NCBI RefSeq assembly: GCF_016741875.1
Contig: NZ_JAERRF010000031.1
Span: forward strand, 31,662 to 95,661
DNA: 64,000 nucleotides
Direction: 5' to 3'
Source of the DNA: Streptomyces coffeae
GTDB taxonomy: Bacteria > Actinomycetota > Actinomycetes > Streptomycetales > Streptomycetaceae
Within the stretch, counting starts at the first letter, position 1; each line of letters starts with the position of its first letter. A program made the position numbers and the translations under genes. Under the pieces are notes generated by a model, which did not search any database, was not told the DNA's origin, and was given only the letters and a program-made list of their open reading frames with translations. This document shows, piece after piece, positions 1 through 9,790 of this stretch.

Positions 1-89
1 GGGGCGCGGGCCCGCACCGGTACCTCAAATCCGACTGAACGAAGCCCGGTTGAGCGGATTCCTGTCGGGGTCGCAGACGATCCGGGCTC
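1..89. other. Window edge, no gene seen
   Basis: Short stretch downstream of the acetyltransferase stop. I see no convincing coding frame, RNA or hairpin here. Confidence 0.4.
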
Positions 90-1334
90 TCAGAAGATGT
101 CGGGGCACCAGGGGCGGCGGGCCGTCCGCAGCAGCCGCTCCGCCAGCGCCGCCGCGCCCTCGCGCTCCTCGGTCACTCGGCCCAGCGCCGCGAGCCGTAC
201 CGCCGACTCGTCGCCCAGCCACAGCGTCCCCAACTCGGCGATGTCCATGGTCAGATCGGCGGCGCGGGTGGTCGGGGCGCAGTCGGCGCCGTCCGGCCCC
301 GCCTCCAGGGAAAAGCGTCCGCCCGCCAGCCCGGCCCGGTCGCGCAGTTCGAGGACGAGCGAGCCCTCGGCCGGATAGGTACGGGCGGTCAGCAGCCGGG
401 GTACGTCCAGCGGGCGCAGCCACAGGAAGTCGGCGCAGGTGGTGGTCTGCGCCGCGCGCGGATCACCCAGCAGCAGCGGCAGCAGATCGTCCGGGGCGCG
501 CAGCCCGGTGTTGACGTACATGACCCAGTCGATGGACAACAGGAAGTGCCACAGGGCGCGTTCGGCGGCCGGGGTGACCGCGATCAGGCCGCTGACGGTC
601 GCGGTGTTCTGCGCCCGCTTGGCCTCCCAGCGGTCATCGGCGGTGTAGCTCAGCAGCCCGTCCACGGTGCCCTCGGGAGAGCGGTACACCGCGTAGAACG
701 GTTCCGACCAGGGGAAGGACGGGGTCGGCTGGAGGCCGGTGTTGCGCCGCCACCAGACCTCGGACCGGTCGATGACCCCGTGCAGCCGGGCACGGAGCCG
801 CTCATGCAGCGTGGGGCCGAGCTCGCGTACCTCGTCGCCGTCGGCGAGGTCGACCCGGCCGCCGTCCGCGGGCCCGGAGTACCGCGGGTCAAGACCGGCC
901 CGCGCCACGTCCACCCGCCACTCGGTGACCCAGGTGGCCGGTCCGAAGCCGTACCGCCCGTAGATCGGGTACTCGGCGGCGATCAGGCTGGCCACCACCT
1001 CGCCCCGCTCCTTGGCCGCCCGCAGGTCGTGGTCCATCATCCGGTTGAGCAGACCGCGGCGGCGATGGGTGGGCGAGACCGTGACATTGCTGATCGCGTC
1101 GGCCGGTACCTCGGCTCCGCCGACCGCCGTCAGCCGCTGCGCAAAACTGCGGAAGGTGGCGATGCAGCGGTCCCCGTCGTACGCACCCTGCGTCCGGTCC
1201 AGATCCGTCTGGGCCCGGCGCAGCTCCACATCCTCCTTCGACGCCTCCGGCGGTCGCAGAAAGCCGGTGTTGAGCGCGAGGGTCCACGAGGTCAGATCGG
1301 AGTCGGCGAGCGGAGTGCGGATCTCGATGGCCAT
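90..1334 (-). CDS. GNAT N-acetyltransferase, Eis-like
   Basis: A 414-residue protein with the size and layout of the Eis family: an N-terminal GNAT fold, a second GNAT-like half and a C-terminal SCP2-like segment. The acetyl-CoA loop is visible as RRRGLLNRMM near residues 90-100, followed by the family hallmark EYPIYGRYGFG. The chain ends in ...CPDIF; in characterised Eis enzymes the C-terminal Phe carboxylate acts as catalytic base, and that terminal Phe is kept here. Family members acetylate amines such as aminoglycosides or lysines; the substrate here cannot be told. A TAGCGT -10 box (1341-1346, minus strand) lies 6 nt before the ATG and there is no Shine-Dalgarno, so the transcript is probably leaderless. 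Confidence 0.85.
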   Translation of the reverse strand: MAIEIRTPLADSDLTSWTLALNTGFLRPPEASKEDVELRRAQTDLDRTQGAYDGDRCIATFRSFAQRLTAVGGAEVPADAISNVTVSPTHRRRGLLNRMMDHDLRAAKERGEVVASLIAAEYPIYGRYGFGPATWVTEWRVDVARAGLDPRYSGPADGGRVDLADGDEVRELGPTLHERLRARLHGVIDRSEVWWRRNTGLQPTPSFPWSEPFYAVYRSPEGTVDGLLSYTADDRWEAKRAQNTATVSGLIAVTPAAERALWHFLLSIDWVMYVNTGLRAPDDLLPLLLGDPRAAQTTTCADFLWLRPLDVPRLLTARTYPAEGSLVLELRDRAGLAGGRFSLEAGPDGADCAPTTRAADLTMDIAELGTLWLGDESAVRLAALGRVTEEREGAAALAERLLRTARRPWCPDIF

Positions 1335-1421
1335 GGGGCCACGCTAGGTGCGCCCCGCGACCGGGCGCACGCGGATTTTCCGGCCCGCCCCGCCGCGTAC
1401 AACCCCCGCTCCTGCCCGCTC

Positions 1422-2084
1422 CTACCCGAGCAGGTCGTCCACCTGCGCCTCGCCCTCGCGGTACCGGCGGGCGATCTCCGCGCTACAGCCGTCGGCGGTG
1501 CGTTGCAGCTCCTGCCGCCGCCGGGAGACCTGCTGCTCGTACCCGGTCAGACGGCCCATCGCGCCGTGCAGTTCCTCGTCGGTACGGGCTCCCGGGTCGG
1601 AGAGGCCGACCTCGGCGAGCATCTCCTCGGCCAGCCGCTCGTACTCCGCGCTCTGCGGGGTCCCGAGGGTCACATGGCGGGCGGAGGAGCGGTGCCGGGA
1701 CGGGACATCCGCGAGGATCTCCGGCAGCAGGTCCACCAGGGCCGCGGGCGGGGCGTCCGGCACCACCGGGGGCGCCGGGTCGCGGCGGCGGTCCAGTTCG
1801 GCGCGGAGGATGTCGATCCGCCCCTGCAACAGCCTGCGTACATAGCTGAGATCCGCCTCCTCGCGCTGGGCGGTGCGGCGCAGCGCCCGTAGCTCCGGAA
1901 GCCGCAGCCCGGCCAGGCTCTGCCCGGCGGCCCCGGCGGCCCCGGCGGCCCCGGCGGCCCCGGCGTCTGCGGCGGTCGTGGTCAGCGCCACGGAGTCGGC
2001 CAGGCGGCCGCCGCGCTGGCTCGGCGGTCGTGGCGGCAGCAGGCCCTCGGCGGCCGTGTGCTGCTCGGTGCCCGGTGTGATCAT
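1422..2084 (-). CDS. rsiG: RsiG, c-di-GMP-dependent anti-sigma factor
   Basis: 220 residues, predicted as two long helices joined by a proline-rich linker. RsiG proteins carry two copies of the c-di-GMP motif E(X3)S(X2)R(X3)Q(X3)D, and both are intact: E76-S80-R83-Q87-D91 and E183-S187-R190-Q194-D198. In Streptomyces, RsiG loaded with c-di-GMP binds the sporulation sigma factor WhiG and holds it inactive, which times spore formation. The chosen ATG (2084) has GAGGGG about 10 nt upstream; the frame stays open to 2171, but those upstream starts have weaker ribosome sites. Residues 41-53 form a GAA(G) low-complexity tract coded by about four 9-bp tandem repeats (about 1929-1968). The gene is divergent from dtd. 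Confidence 0.9.
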   Translation of the reverse strand: MITPGTEQHTAAEGLLPPRPPSQRGGRLADSVALTTTAADAGAAGAAGAAGAAGQSLAGLRLPELRALRRTAQREEADLSYVRRLLQGRIDILRAELDRRRDPAPPVVPDAPPAALVDLLPEILADVPSRHRSSARHVTLGTPQSAEYERLAEEMLAEVGLSDPGARTDEELHGAMGRLTGYEQQVSRRRQELQRTADGCSAEIARRYREGEAQVDDLLG

Positions 2085-2230
2085 TTGTGTCCGTCCCCTC
2101 CAGCGATGCGTCATTCCCGCAGTTCCTGCCCACCTGCACCGCCTGCACGCATCGTGCCACCGCAGGTGCACCTTGTGCAGCGGCTGTCCACCCGATCGGC
2201 CCCGGATGGACGCACGGCATGATGGTCCGT

Positions 2231-2656
2231 ATGCGTGCTGTGGTACAGAGAGTGAACGGGGCGAGCGTCGTCGTGGACGGCGAGACGGTCGGGGAGATCG
2301 TCGGCCCGGGGCTGTGCGTCCTGGTCGGGGTGACCCATGAGGACACCCCCGAGAAGGCCGCCCAGCTCGCCCGCAAGCTGTGGTCGGTGCGGATCCTCGA
2401 GGGCGAGAAGTCCTGCTCGGACCTGGCCGCCCCGCTGCTGGTGATCAGCCAGTTCACGCTCTACGGGGACGCCCGCAAGGGCCGCCGTCCGACCTGGAAC
2501 GCGGCTGCGCCGGGCGAGATCGCCGAACCGCTGGTGGACGAGGTCGTGGCACGGCTGCGGGAGTTGGGCGCACATGTGGAAACGGGCCGGTTCGGAGCGG
2601 ACATGAAGGTCTCGCTCACGAACGACGGCCCGTTCACGGTGATCGTCGAGGTCTGA
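2231..2656 (+). CDS. dtd: D-aminoacyl-tRNA deacylase
   Basis: 141 residues, the normal length of DTD. The protein starts MRAVVQRVNGASVVVDG and contains the catalytic SQFTLYGD segment and, near the end, the NDGPFT motif of the family. The enzyme hydrolyses D-amino acids such as D-Tyr from mischarged tRNA in the cytoplasm. The frame is open further upstream, but the family start is the ATG at 2231; an ATG at 2222 is the only close alternative. There is no clear Shine-Dalgarno. It is divergent from rsiG. Confidence 0.95.
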   Translation: MRAVVQRVNGASVVVDGETVGEIVGPGLCVLVGVTHEDTPEKAAQLARKLWSVRILEGEKSCSDLAAPLLVISQFTLYGDARKGRRPTWNAAAPGEIAEPLVDEVVARLRELGAHVETGRFGADMKVSLTNDGPFTVIVEV

Positions 2657-2746
2657 GGAAGCCGGCGGAGCGGAGGACCCCGTCAGCCCGGGGAAGTCTG
2701 CGGTCGGGGCCGGGAGCGCACGACGGCGCACCGGCCCCGCCCCCCG

Positions 2747-3697
2747 TTACTTCACCGACCCCGCCATCACTCCCTGGACGAAGTGCTTCTGGAAGGCGAA
2801 GAACACCACCAGCGGCACGATCAGGGACAGGAACGCCCCCGGTGCCAGCACCCCGATGTTGCTGCCGAACTGCCGCATCTGGGTCTGCAACGCCACGGTC
2901 AGCGGCTGGGACTCATTGTCGGCGAAGATCAGCGCGACCAGCATGTCGTTCCACACCCACAGGAACTGGAAGATGGCCAGGCTGGCGATGGCCGGGCGGC
3001 CCAGCGGCAGCACCAGCCGGGTGAAGATCCGCCACTCGCTGCCGCCGTCCATCCGGGCCGCCTCCAGCATCTCCCGGGGGATCTCCGCGAAGTAGTTGCG
3101 GAGCAGGAAGATGGCGAACGGCAGTCCGTAGGCGACGTGGAAGAGCACCACACCGGGGATCGTGCCGAACAGACCGAGCGAGCCGAACAGTTTGGACACC
3201 GGCAGCAGACCGATCTGCACCGGCACCACCAGCATCGCCACGACCACCAGGAAGACCCAGTCCCGGCCGGGGAACTCCAGCCAGGCGAAGGCGTATCCGG
3301 CCAGCGCGGCGATCACCACGACCAGCGCGGTGGCGGGCACCGAGATCGACACGGTGTTCCAGAACGCCTGGACGATGCCCGAATCCTTCAGCAGCGCCGA
3401 GTAGTTGTCGAAGGACAGCGATCCGGGGCTGGAGAACGCCTTCCACCAGCCGGAGGTGGCGTTGTCCTCCTCCGAACGCAGCGAGGACAGGAACAGCCCG
3501 GCCGCCGGAGTGAGCCAGATCAGCCCCATCAGCAGCAGGAACGCCTGGATGAGACCGTTGCTGAGCTTCTTGGTCAGCCAGGCGGCGGGCCCCCGCCCGG
3601 ACCGGCGGGGAGCCGCGGGTGTCTTCGCGGGGGTCGCGGTGGCCGGTGCGGCCACGGGCGCGCCGGGTTCCCGTCCGGCGGTGTCGTGGAGGGTCAT
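2747..3697 (-). CDS. Sugar ABC transporter permease (MalG type)
   Basis: 316 residues with about six membrane helices and a cytoplasmic N-terminal Ala/Pro-rich tail. The EAA loop that docks on the ATPase is EAARMDGGSEWRIFTRLVLP. This is the second permease of a CUT1 carbohydrate importer. Its ATG overlaps the stop of the upstream permease (ATGA at 3694-3697), so the two are translationally coupled. No ATPase gene is in the cluster; Streptomyces CUT1 importers commonly share the ATPase MsiK, encoded elsewhere (inference). The upstream alpha-glucosidase and binding protein suggest maltose, malto-oligosaccharide or another alpha-glucoside as substrate. Confidence 0.9.
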   Translation of the reverse strand: MTLHDTAGREPGAPVAAPATATPAKTPAAPRRSGRGPAAWLTKKLSNGLIQAFLLLMGLIWLTPAAGLFLSSLRSEEDNATSGWWKAFSSPGSLSFDNYSALLKDSGIVQAFWNTVSISVPATALVVVIAALAGYAFAWLEFPGRDWVFLVVVAMLVVPVQIGLLPVSKLFGSLGLFGTIPGVVLFHVAYGLPFAIFLLRNYFAEIPREMLEAARMDGGSEWRIFTRLVLPLGRPAIASLAIFQFLWVWNDMLVALIFADNESQPLTVALQTQMRQFGSNIGVLAPGAFLSLIVPLVVFFAFQKHFVQGVMAGSVK

Positions 3698-5073
3698 GAC
3701 TGGCTCCTGCGGAAGCGACGGATGTTCAGGGCCATGGCGGGGACCACCAGCACCAGCAGCAGAACGCCGAGCGCGCTGCCGAGACCCTGGTTGTTGCCGC
3801 CGCCGAAGGAGACCAGCCACATCCGGGTGGCCAGTACGCTCGCGTCCTGTTGCACCGGCCCCGGCGCGATGATGTAGACGAGGTCGAAGACCTTCATCAC
3901 ATTGATCACCGTGGTCACGAAGACCACGCCCAGCACCGGGCTGAGCAGCGGGACGGTGATCTTCCGGAAGATCTGCCACTCATTCGCGCCGTCCATCCGG
4001 GCCGCCTCCAGGGCGTCCCGCGGCAGCGAGGCAAGACCCGCGCCGATGAGCACCATGGAGAAGCCGGTCCAGATCCACAGATAGGCACCGATGATCGCCG
4101 GGGTGATCAGCGACGGGCCCAGCCAGGAGATCCCCTGGTACGCCTCGGCGAAGTCCTTCTTCGGCAGTTGCAGTGCGTAGTCGCCGGGCGGCAGGTCCTC
4201 GAAGCGGTACGCGCCGTCGTTCCCGGTGGTGGCGGTGGCGACGACCTTGCCGTCCCGCACCGCCTCCACCGCGAGCTGCGGCAGTCCGCGTTCGGTCGGG
4301 TCCACCCGGCCCGGCTTGCCGCCGCCGCCGAGGGTGAAGTCGATGTAGACCACACCCCGCAGCTCGCCCTTGGCCGCGGGGGCCGAGGACGCCTGGCGGG
4401 CGGGTTTGGCCTCCTTGGGCACGTCCTTGGGCGGAACGCCGACCAGACCGAGGTTGACCGTGTCACCGGGGGAGGCGGTCTTCGCCGTCCGGTACGAACC
4501 GTCCTTCTGTGCCGGGATCGTCCGGGGGTTCTGCGGGTGGGCCGTCGGGTATCCGGCGGTGTCCCCGGAGAACGCGTCGTGGACGCCGACCGTCACCGCG
4601 TTGAGCACGCCCCGGTCGGGGTCCTGCTCATAGGCGACGCGGAAGATGATGCCCGCGGCGAGGAAGGAGATCGCCATCGGCATGAACATCAGCAGCTTGA
4701 AGGCGGTCGCCCAGCGGATCTTCTCGGTGAGCACCGCGAGGATCAGACCGAGACCGGTGAGCAGGACCGGAGCCACGATGACCCAGATCGCGCTGTTGCG
4801 GATCGCCTTCATCGTCGCCGGATCCTGGAACATCTCGGTGTAGTTGTCGGCACCGACGAAGGTGTCGCCCGAGGCGTCGAAGAAGCTGCGCCCGACCGAG
4901 AAGAGGATCGGGTAGGCGACCAGGGCGCCCAGGATCAGCAGCGCCGGCAGCAGGAAGGCCAGCGAGATGAGCTTCCGCCGGCGGGCCGCACGGCTGCGGG
5001 GCGTGGGCCCGGACGGGGTGCTGCCCGCGGTCGCGGGCAGCACCTTGCGGTCAGTGGCAGACATGACGGGCAC
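3694..5073 (-). CDS. Sugar ABC transporter permease (MalF type) with large extracellular insert
   Basis: 459 residues, about 150 more than a usual actinobacterial CUT1 permease. Membrane helices lie near residues 37-58, 94-115, 122-146, 322-345, 376-398 and 432-452, and the EAA loop is EAARMDGANEWQIFRKI (355-371). Between helices 3 and 4, residues about 160-318 form an insert. It contains a Pro/Ala linker and a domain at about 237-308 with the pattern of a prealbumin/SdrD B-type fold (GVVYIDF..., TGNDGAYRFEDLPPGDYAL). E. coli MalF carries its P2 loop, which touches the maltose-binding protein, at the same topological place. The start is a GTG directly after the stop of the binding-protein gene, with AAGGA in the preceding codons; an ATG at 5064 is an alternative. 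Confidence 0.9.
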   Translation of the reverse strand: MPVMSATDRKVLPATAGSTPSGPTPRSRAARRRKLISLAFLLPALLILGALVAYPILFSVGRSFFDASGDTFVGADNYTEMFQDPATMKAIRNSAIWVIVAPVLLTGLGLILAVLTEKIRWATAFKLLMFMPMAISFLAAGIIFRVAYEQDPDRGVLNAVTVGVHDAFSGDTAGYPTAHPQNPRTIPAQKDGSYRTAKTASPGDTVNLGLVGVPPKDVPKEAKPARQASSAPAAKGELRGVVYIDFTLGGGGKPGRVDPTERGLPQLAVEAVRDGKVVATATTGNDGAYRFEDLPPGDYALQLPKKDFAEAYQGISWLGPSLITPAIIGAYLWIWTGFSMVLIGAGLASLPRDALEAARMDGANEWQIFRKITVPLLSPVLGVVFVTTVINVMKVFDLVYIIAPGPVQQDASVLATRMWLVSFGGGNNQGLGSALGVLLLVLVVPAMALNIRRFRRSQS

Positions 5074-6390
5074 TCAGTCCTTGTAGGCCTTGGCCGCCGC
5101 GGCCTCGAGCTTCGCTGCGGTGGCCTTCGGGTCCGACGGGTCCTTCAGGAAGTCCTGGAGGATCTTCCACTCACCGGTGCCCACGGTCCCGCCGAACGCG
5201 GCCGGGGCCTGGTCCGACATGTCGAACCGGACGTTGTCCCCGGCGTCGACCAGCGACTCGGCGATCGCGCGGGTGGTCTCGTCCTTGTAGGCGGTGGGCT
5301 TGAGGTTGGTGTTGGGGGAGACGAATCCGCCCGCCTCGGCCCACACCTCGGCGGCCTCGGGGCTGGCCAGGTACTCCAGGAACGCCATGGCGGCCTTCTG
5401 GTTCTTGCCCGCCTTGAGCACCACCGCGGCGTCGCCGCCGCTGACCACCGGGGCCTTCTTGCCGCCCACCGCGGGGAAGGGGAAGAACCTGGCGTCCGTT
5501 CCGACCTTCTTCTTGAACTGGCCGGAGACCAGACCGCCCACGAAGTCGCCCTCGTAGACCATGCCCGCCTTGGGCTCACTGCCGAAGACGTTCTCCACCG
5601 ACTCGGGGAAGTCGGTGCGCAGCGCCTCCGCACTGCCCCCGGCCACCAGGTTCTTGTCGCCGAACAGCTTGCCCAGGGTGGTCAGCGCCTTGACCACGGT
5701 GGGGTCGGTCCAGGGGATGCTGTGCGAGGCCAGCTTGTCGTACATCTCGGGACCGGCCTGCGAGAGGTAGATGTTCTCGAACCAGTCGGTGAGGGTCCAG
5801 CCGTCCTCACCGCCGACGGAGAAGGCCGGTGTCCCGGAGTCGGAGACGGTCTTGGCCATCTTGAGCATCTCGTCGTAGCTCTTCGGCGGCTGCACCCCGG
5901 CCTGCTCCAGCGCCTGCGGGGCGTACCAGACCGTGGACTTGTGGGACGCCTTGAAGTACAGGCCGTAGTAGGTGCCGTCGACGGTGCCGTACTTCTTCCA
6001 CACGGTGGCGAAGGTGGCTCCGGCCTTGGCGCCGACCTTCTCCGACAGCGGGGTGAGCCAGCCCTTCTTGGCGAATTGCTTGAGCACGCCGACCTGCGGC
6101 ACCATCACCACGTCGGGGGCCTTGCCGCCCTCGATCTTGCTGCCGATGACGGTGGAGACGTTGTCACCGGTGGGGACGAAGTTGGTCTTGGCGCCGGTCT
6201 TCTCCGAGAAGGCGTCCAGCACCTTCTTGAAGTTCTTCATCTCCACACCGGTCCAGACCCCCGCCACGTTCACGGTCTGGCCCTTGAGCTTCTGCTCGCC
6301 CTTGGCGGAGTCGCCGTCGCCACCGCCGCAGGCGGTCGCGGTCAGCGCGAGACCGAGGACGGTCGCGGTTGCGGTCACTATGCGTCTCAT
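5074..6390 (-). CDS. Sugar ABC transporter solute-binding lipoprotein
   Basis: 438 residues. The N-terminus MRRIVTATATVLGLALTATAC is a lipoprotein signal with a lipobox ending at Cys21, so the mature protein is lipid-anchored outside the membrane. The body is a family 1 (MalE-like) binding protein with segments typical of the fold, such as GKAPDVVMVPQ and AAMAFLEYLASPEAA. It lies 22 bp downstream of the alpha-glucosidase and directly abuts the MalF-type permease, so the four genes read as one operon (alpha-glucosidase, binding protein, permease, permease). An AAAGGA ribosome site sits about 10 nt before the ATG at 6390; the longer open frame upstream is a shadow of the glucosidase gene. Confidence 0.93.
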   Translation of the reverse strand: MRRIVTATATVLGLALTATACGGGDGDSAKGEQKLKGQTVNVAGVWTGVEMKNFKKVLDAFSEKTGAKTNFVPTGDNVSTVIGSKIEGGKAPDVVMVPQVGVLKQFAKKGWLTPLSEKVGAKAGATFATVWKKYGTVDGTYYGLYFKASHKSTVWYAPQALEQAGVQPPKSYDEMLKMAKTVSDSGTPAFSVGGEDGWTLTDWFENIYLSQAGPEMYDKLASHSIPWTDPTVVKALTTLGKLFGDKNLVAGGSAEALRTDFPESVENVFGSEPKAGMVYEGDFVGGLVSGQFKKKVGTDARFFPFPAVGGKKAPVVSGGDAAVVLKAGKNQKAAMAFLEYLASPEAAEVWAEAGGFVSPNTNLKPTAYKDETTRAIAESLVDAGDNVRFDMSDQAPAAFGGTVGTGEWKILQDFLKDPSDPKATAAKLEAAAAKAYKD

Positions 6391-6412
6391 CGGGGATGTC
6401 CTTTCGCTGGAG

Positions 6413-8104
<1,692 letters not shown>

Positions 8105-8159
8105 CGTGCCGTTTACCCGTTCTCAGCGGGCGTGCGCCGCACGCCATTGTCGGCTGTTA

Positions 8160-8277
8160 TGCATGCATGTTAAGTAAGCATGGCGAACGGGTGTCAACGA
8201 AAATCACAGAAGTAACGAACAGCTGTCCAGGTATGCGGTATTTTGACCGGCACTTCAGGGCGCCCCGCATACCTAAC
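8160..8277. promoter_or_regulatory. Candidate operator region of the alpha-glucoside operon
   Basis: The AT-richer upstream region of the glucosidase operon. It contains ATGCATGCAT (about 8160-8169) followed by GTTAAGTAAGCATG, and a pair of inverted copies of AGGTATGCGG at 8229-8238 (plus) and 8265-8274 (minus; longer form GTTAGGTATGCGG at 8265-8277). A third copy, GTTAGGCATGCGG, lies at 9682-9694 before the next binding-protein gene. Assignment to a regulator is not possible from the sequence. Confidence 0.45.
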
Positions 8278-8333
8278 ACGTAACTAGGAAGCGGAGTCCC
8301 GGACGGGGAAGCGCGGGGAGGGCAGCCGGAGGG

Positions 8334-9614
8334 TCAGTCCTCGCGGACGACGTCACCGAGCTCGCGCCGCAGCCGGGCCACCGTCTGCTCGGTGGACTGC
8401 CGCTGCGCCAGCGCGTCGTGCACCACGGCCTGGACGGTCAGGCTCACCTGGTCGTAGCGGGGGCTCTTGGGGCGCGGCTTGGCCGTGAGCACGCTCTTGC
8501 GGAGCGTCGGCAGATACGGGTACTTCCGCACCAGTGCGGGATCGGTGTACAGATCGGCCCACACCGGTGGCAGTGCCCCCTTGGCGAGGACCTGGCGCTG
8601 GACCCGCTCGCTGGTGAGATAGGCGATCAGGTCGGTGGCCGACTTCTGGTGCTTGGAATGCGCGCTGACGGCGAGGTTGGAGCCGCCCAGAACGCTGGAG
8701 CCGGGGCCGTCCGGGCCCGGCAGCGGAACCGCGCCGACCTTGCCGGCGACGGGTGAGGACGGGGCGTTGGCCAGCGAGTACACATAGGGCCAGTTGCGCA
8801 GGAACAGCAGCCGGCCGTTCTGGAACGCCCGCCGCGACTCCTCCTCCTTGTAGCGGAGGGCCTCCTTGGGTATCCAGCCGTCCCGCACCCCACCGGTCAG
8901 GAAGTCCAGCGCCCGGCGGGTGGCCGCGGAGTCCACGGTGACCTTGGCGCCCTCGTCGCCGAGGATGGTCCCGCCCGCCGACTGCACGGCCTCGGTGACA
9001 TTGGTGGTCAGCCCCTCGTACGGCAGGAACTGGCCCGCGTAGCCGTCCAGGCCGTGCGCCGGGGCGGCGGTCCTGGCGAGACGCTTCAGCTCCGCCCAGG
9101 TCCGGGGCGGTTTCTCATGCTCCTGGGCGAGGATGTCCTTGCGGTAGTAGAGCAGCCCCGCGTTGGTCACATACGGCACCGCGCGCAGCCGCCCGCCGAA
9201 GGTGGCGGTGTTCACCACCGGCGGCAGGAAGCGGTCCAGCGGGAAGCGGTCGGCGTTCAGCGGGGAGATCCATCCGGCCGCGGCGAACTCCGAGGTCCAT
9301 GCCACGTCGATGTTGAGCACATCGAAGCGGTCGCTCCCGGAGCGCAGTCCGCTGACCATCTGCGCGCGCACCTCGTCGGCGGCGTCCGGCAGCTCGATCA
9401 GCGTGGCCTTCTCCGCCGGGTGCGCACGGTTCCAGCCGTCCAGCACTCCGCGCAGATAGCTGGTGAGGTCACCTCCGGTGACCAGGGTGATCGGACCGCG
9501 GCCGCCTCCTTCGGCGGCCGCCGGTTCCCCGTCCGGGCCCCGCGCGCCCGCCTGGCCCGCCAGCAGCAGCGTGGTGACGAGGAGGGCCCTGCCGGCGGCG
9601 TGTGTCCACCGCAT
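8334..9614 (-). CDS. Extracellular solute-binding protein, orphan
   Basis: 426 residues with a cleavable-looking signal (MRWTHAAGRALLVTTLLLAGQAGARG) but no lipobox cysteine. This is unusual, because Gram-positive binding proteins are normally lipid-anchored. The rest matches family 1 binding proteins (RSGSDRFDVLNIDVAW; YVTNAGLLYYRKDIL; SATDLIAYLTSERVQ). It resembles trehalose/maltose-type binding proteins (ThuE/LpqY-like) in pattern only. No permease follows it. AAGGAGGG lies about 6 nt before the ATG. The gene lies upstream of the alpha-glucosidase operon on the same strand and shares a 13-bp motif with it, so co-regulation is likely. Confidence 0.8.
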   Translation of the reverse strand: MRWTHAAGRALLVTTLLLAGQAGARGPDGEPAAAEGGGRGPITLVTGGDLTSYLRGVLDGWNRAHPAEKATLIELPDAADEVRAQMVSGLRSGSDRFDVLNIDVAWTSEFAAAGWISPLNADRFPLDRFLPPVVNTATFGGRLRAVPYVTNAGLLYYRKDILAQEHEKPPRTWAELKRLARTAAPAHGLDGYAGQFLPYEGLTTNVTEAVQSAGGTILGDEGAKVTVDSAATRRALDFLTGGVRDGWIPKEALRYKEEESRRAFQNGRLLFLRNWPYVYSLANAPSSPVAGKVGAVPLPGPDGPGSSVLGGSNLAVSAHSKHQKSATDLIAYLTSERVQRQVLAKGALPPVWADLYTDPALVRKYPYLPTLRKSVLTAKPRPKSPRYDQVSLTVQAVVHDALAQRQSTEQTVARLRRELGDVVRED

Positions 9615-9681
9615 CGGTCCCTCCTTGCGCGTGCGTACAGCCGGCCGGATCCGGCTACCGGCATCCGGCCACCTGTATACC

Positions 9682-9694
9682 TGTTAGGCATGCG
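9682..9694. promoter_or_regulatory. Third copy of the AGGYATGCGG motif
   Basis: GTTAGGCATGCGG, 12 of 13 bases identical to the minus-strand copy at 8265-8277. It lies between the divergent solute-binding gene and the PadR gene. Confidence 0.4.
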
Positions 9695-9790
9695 GGATAC
9701 TAGACGTTGCAGGAAGATACGAGGGCGATCCGGCACACAGTCGGAAATGGCCCCTAACGGACATGTACGGCTCGGCGGAGGAGGGCAGGG

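Noticed and set aside
1929..1968. CRISPR-like or mobile repeat
   Set aside because: It is a 9-bp codon-level repeat inside rsiG coding for a GAA tract, with no spacers.
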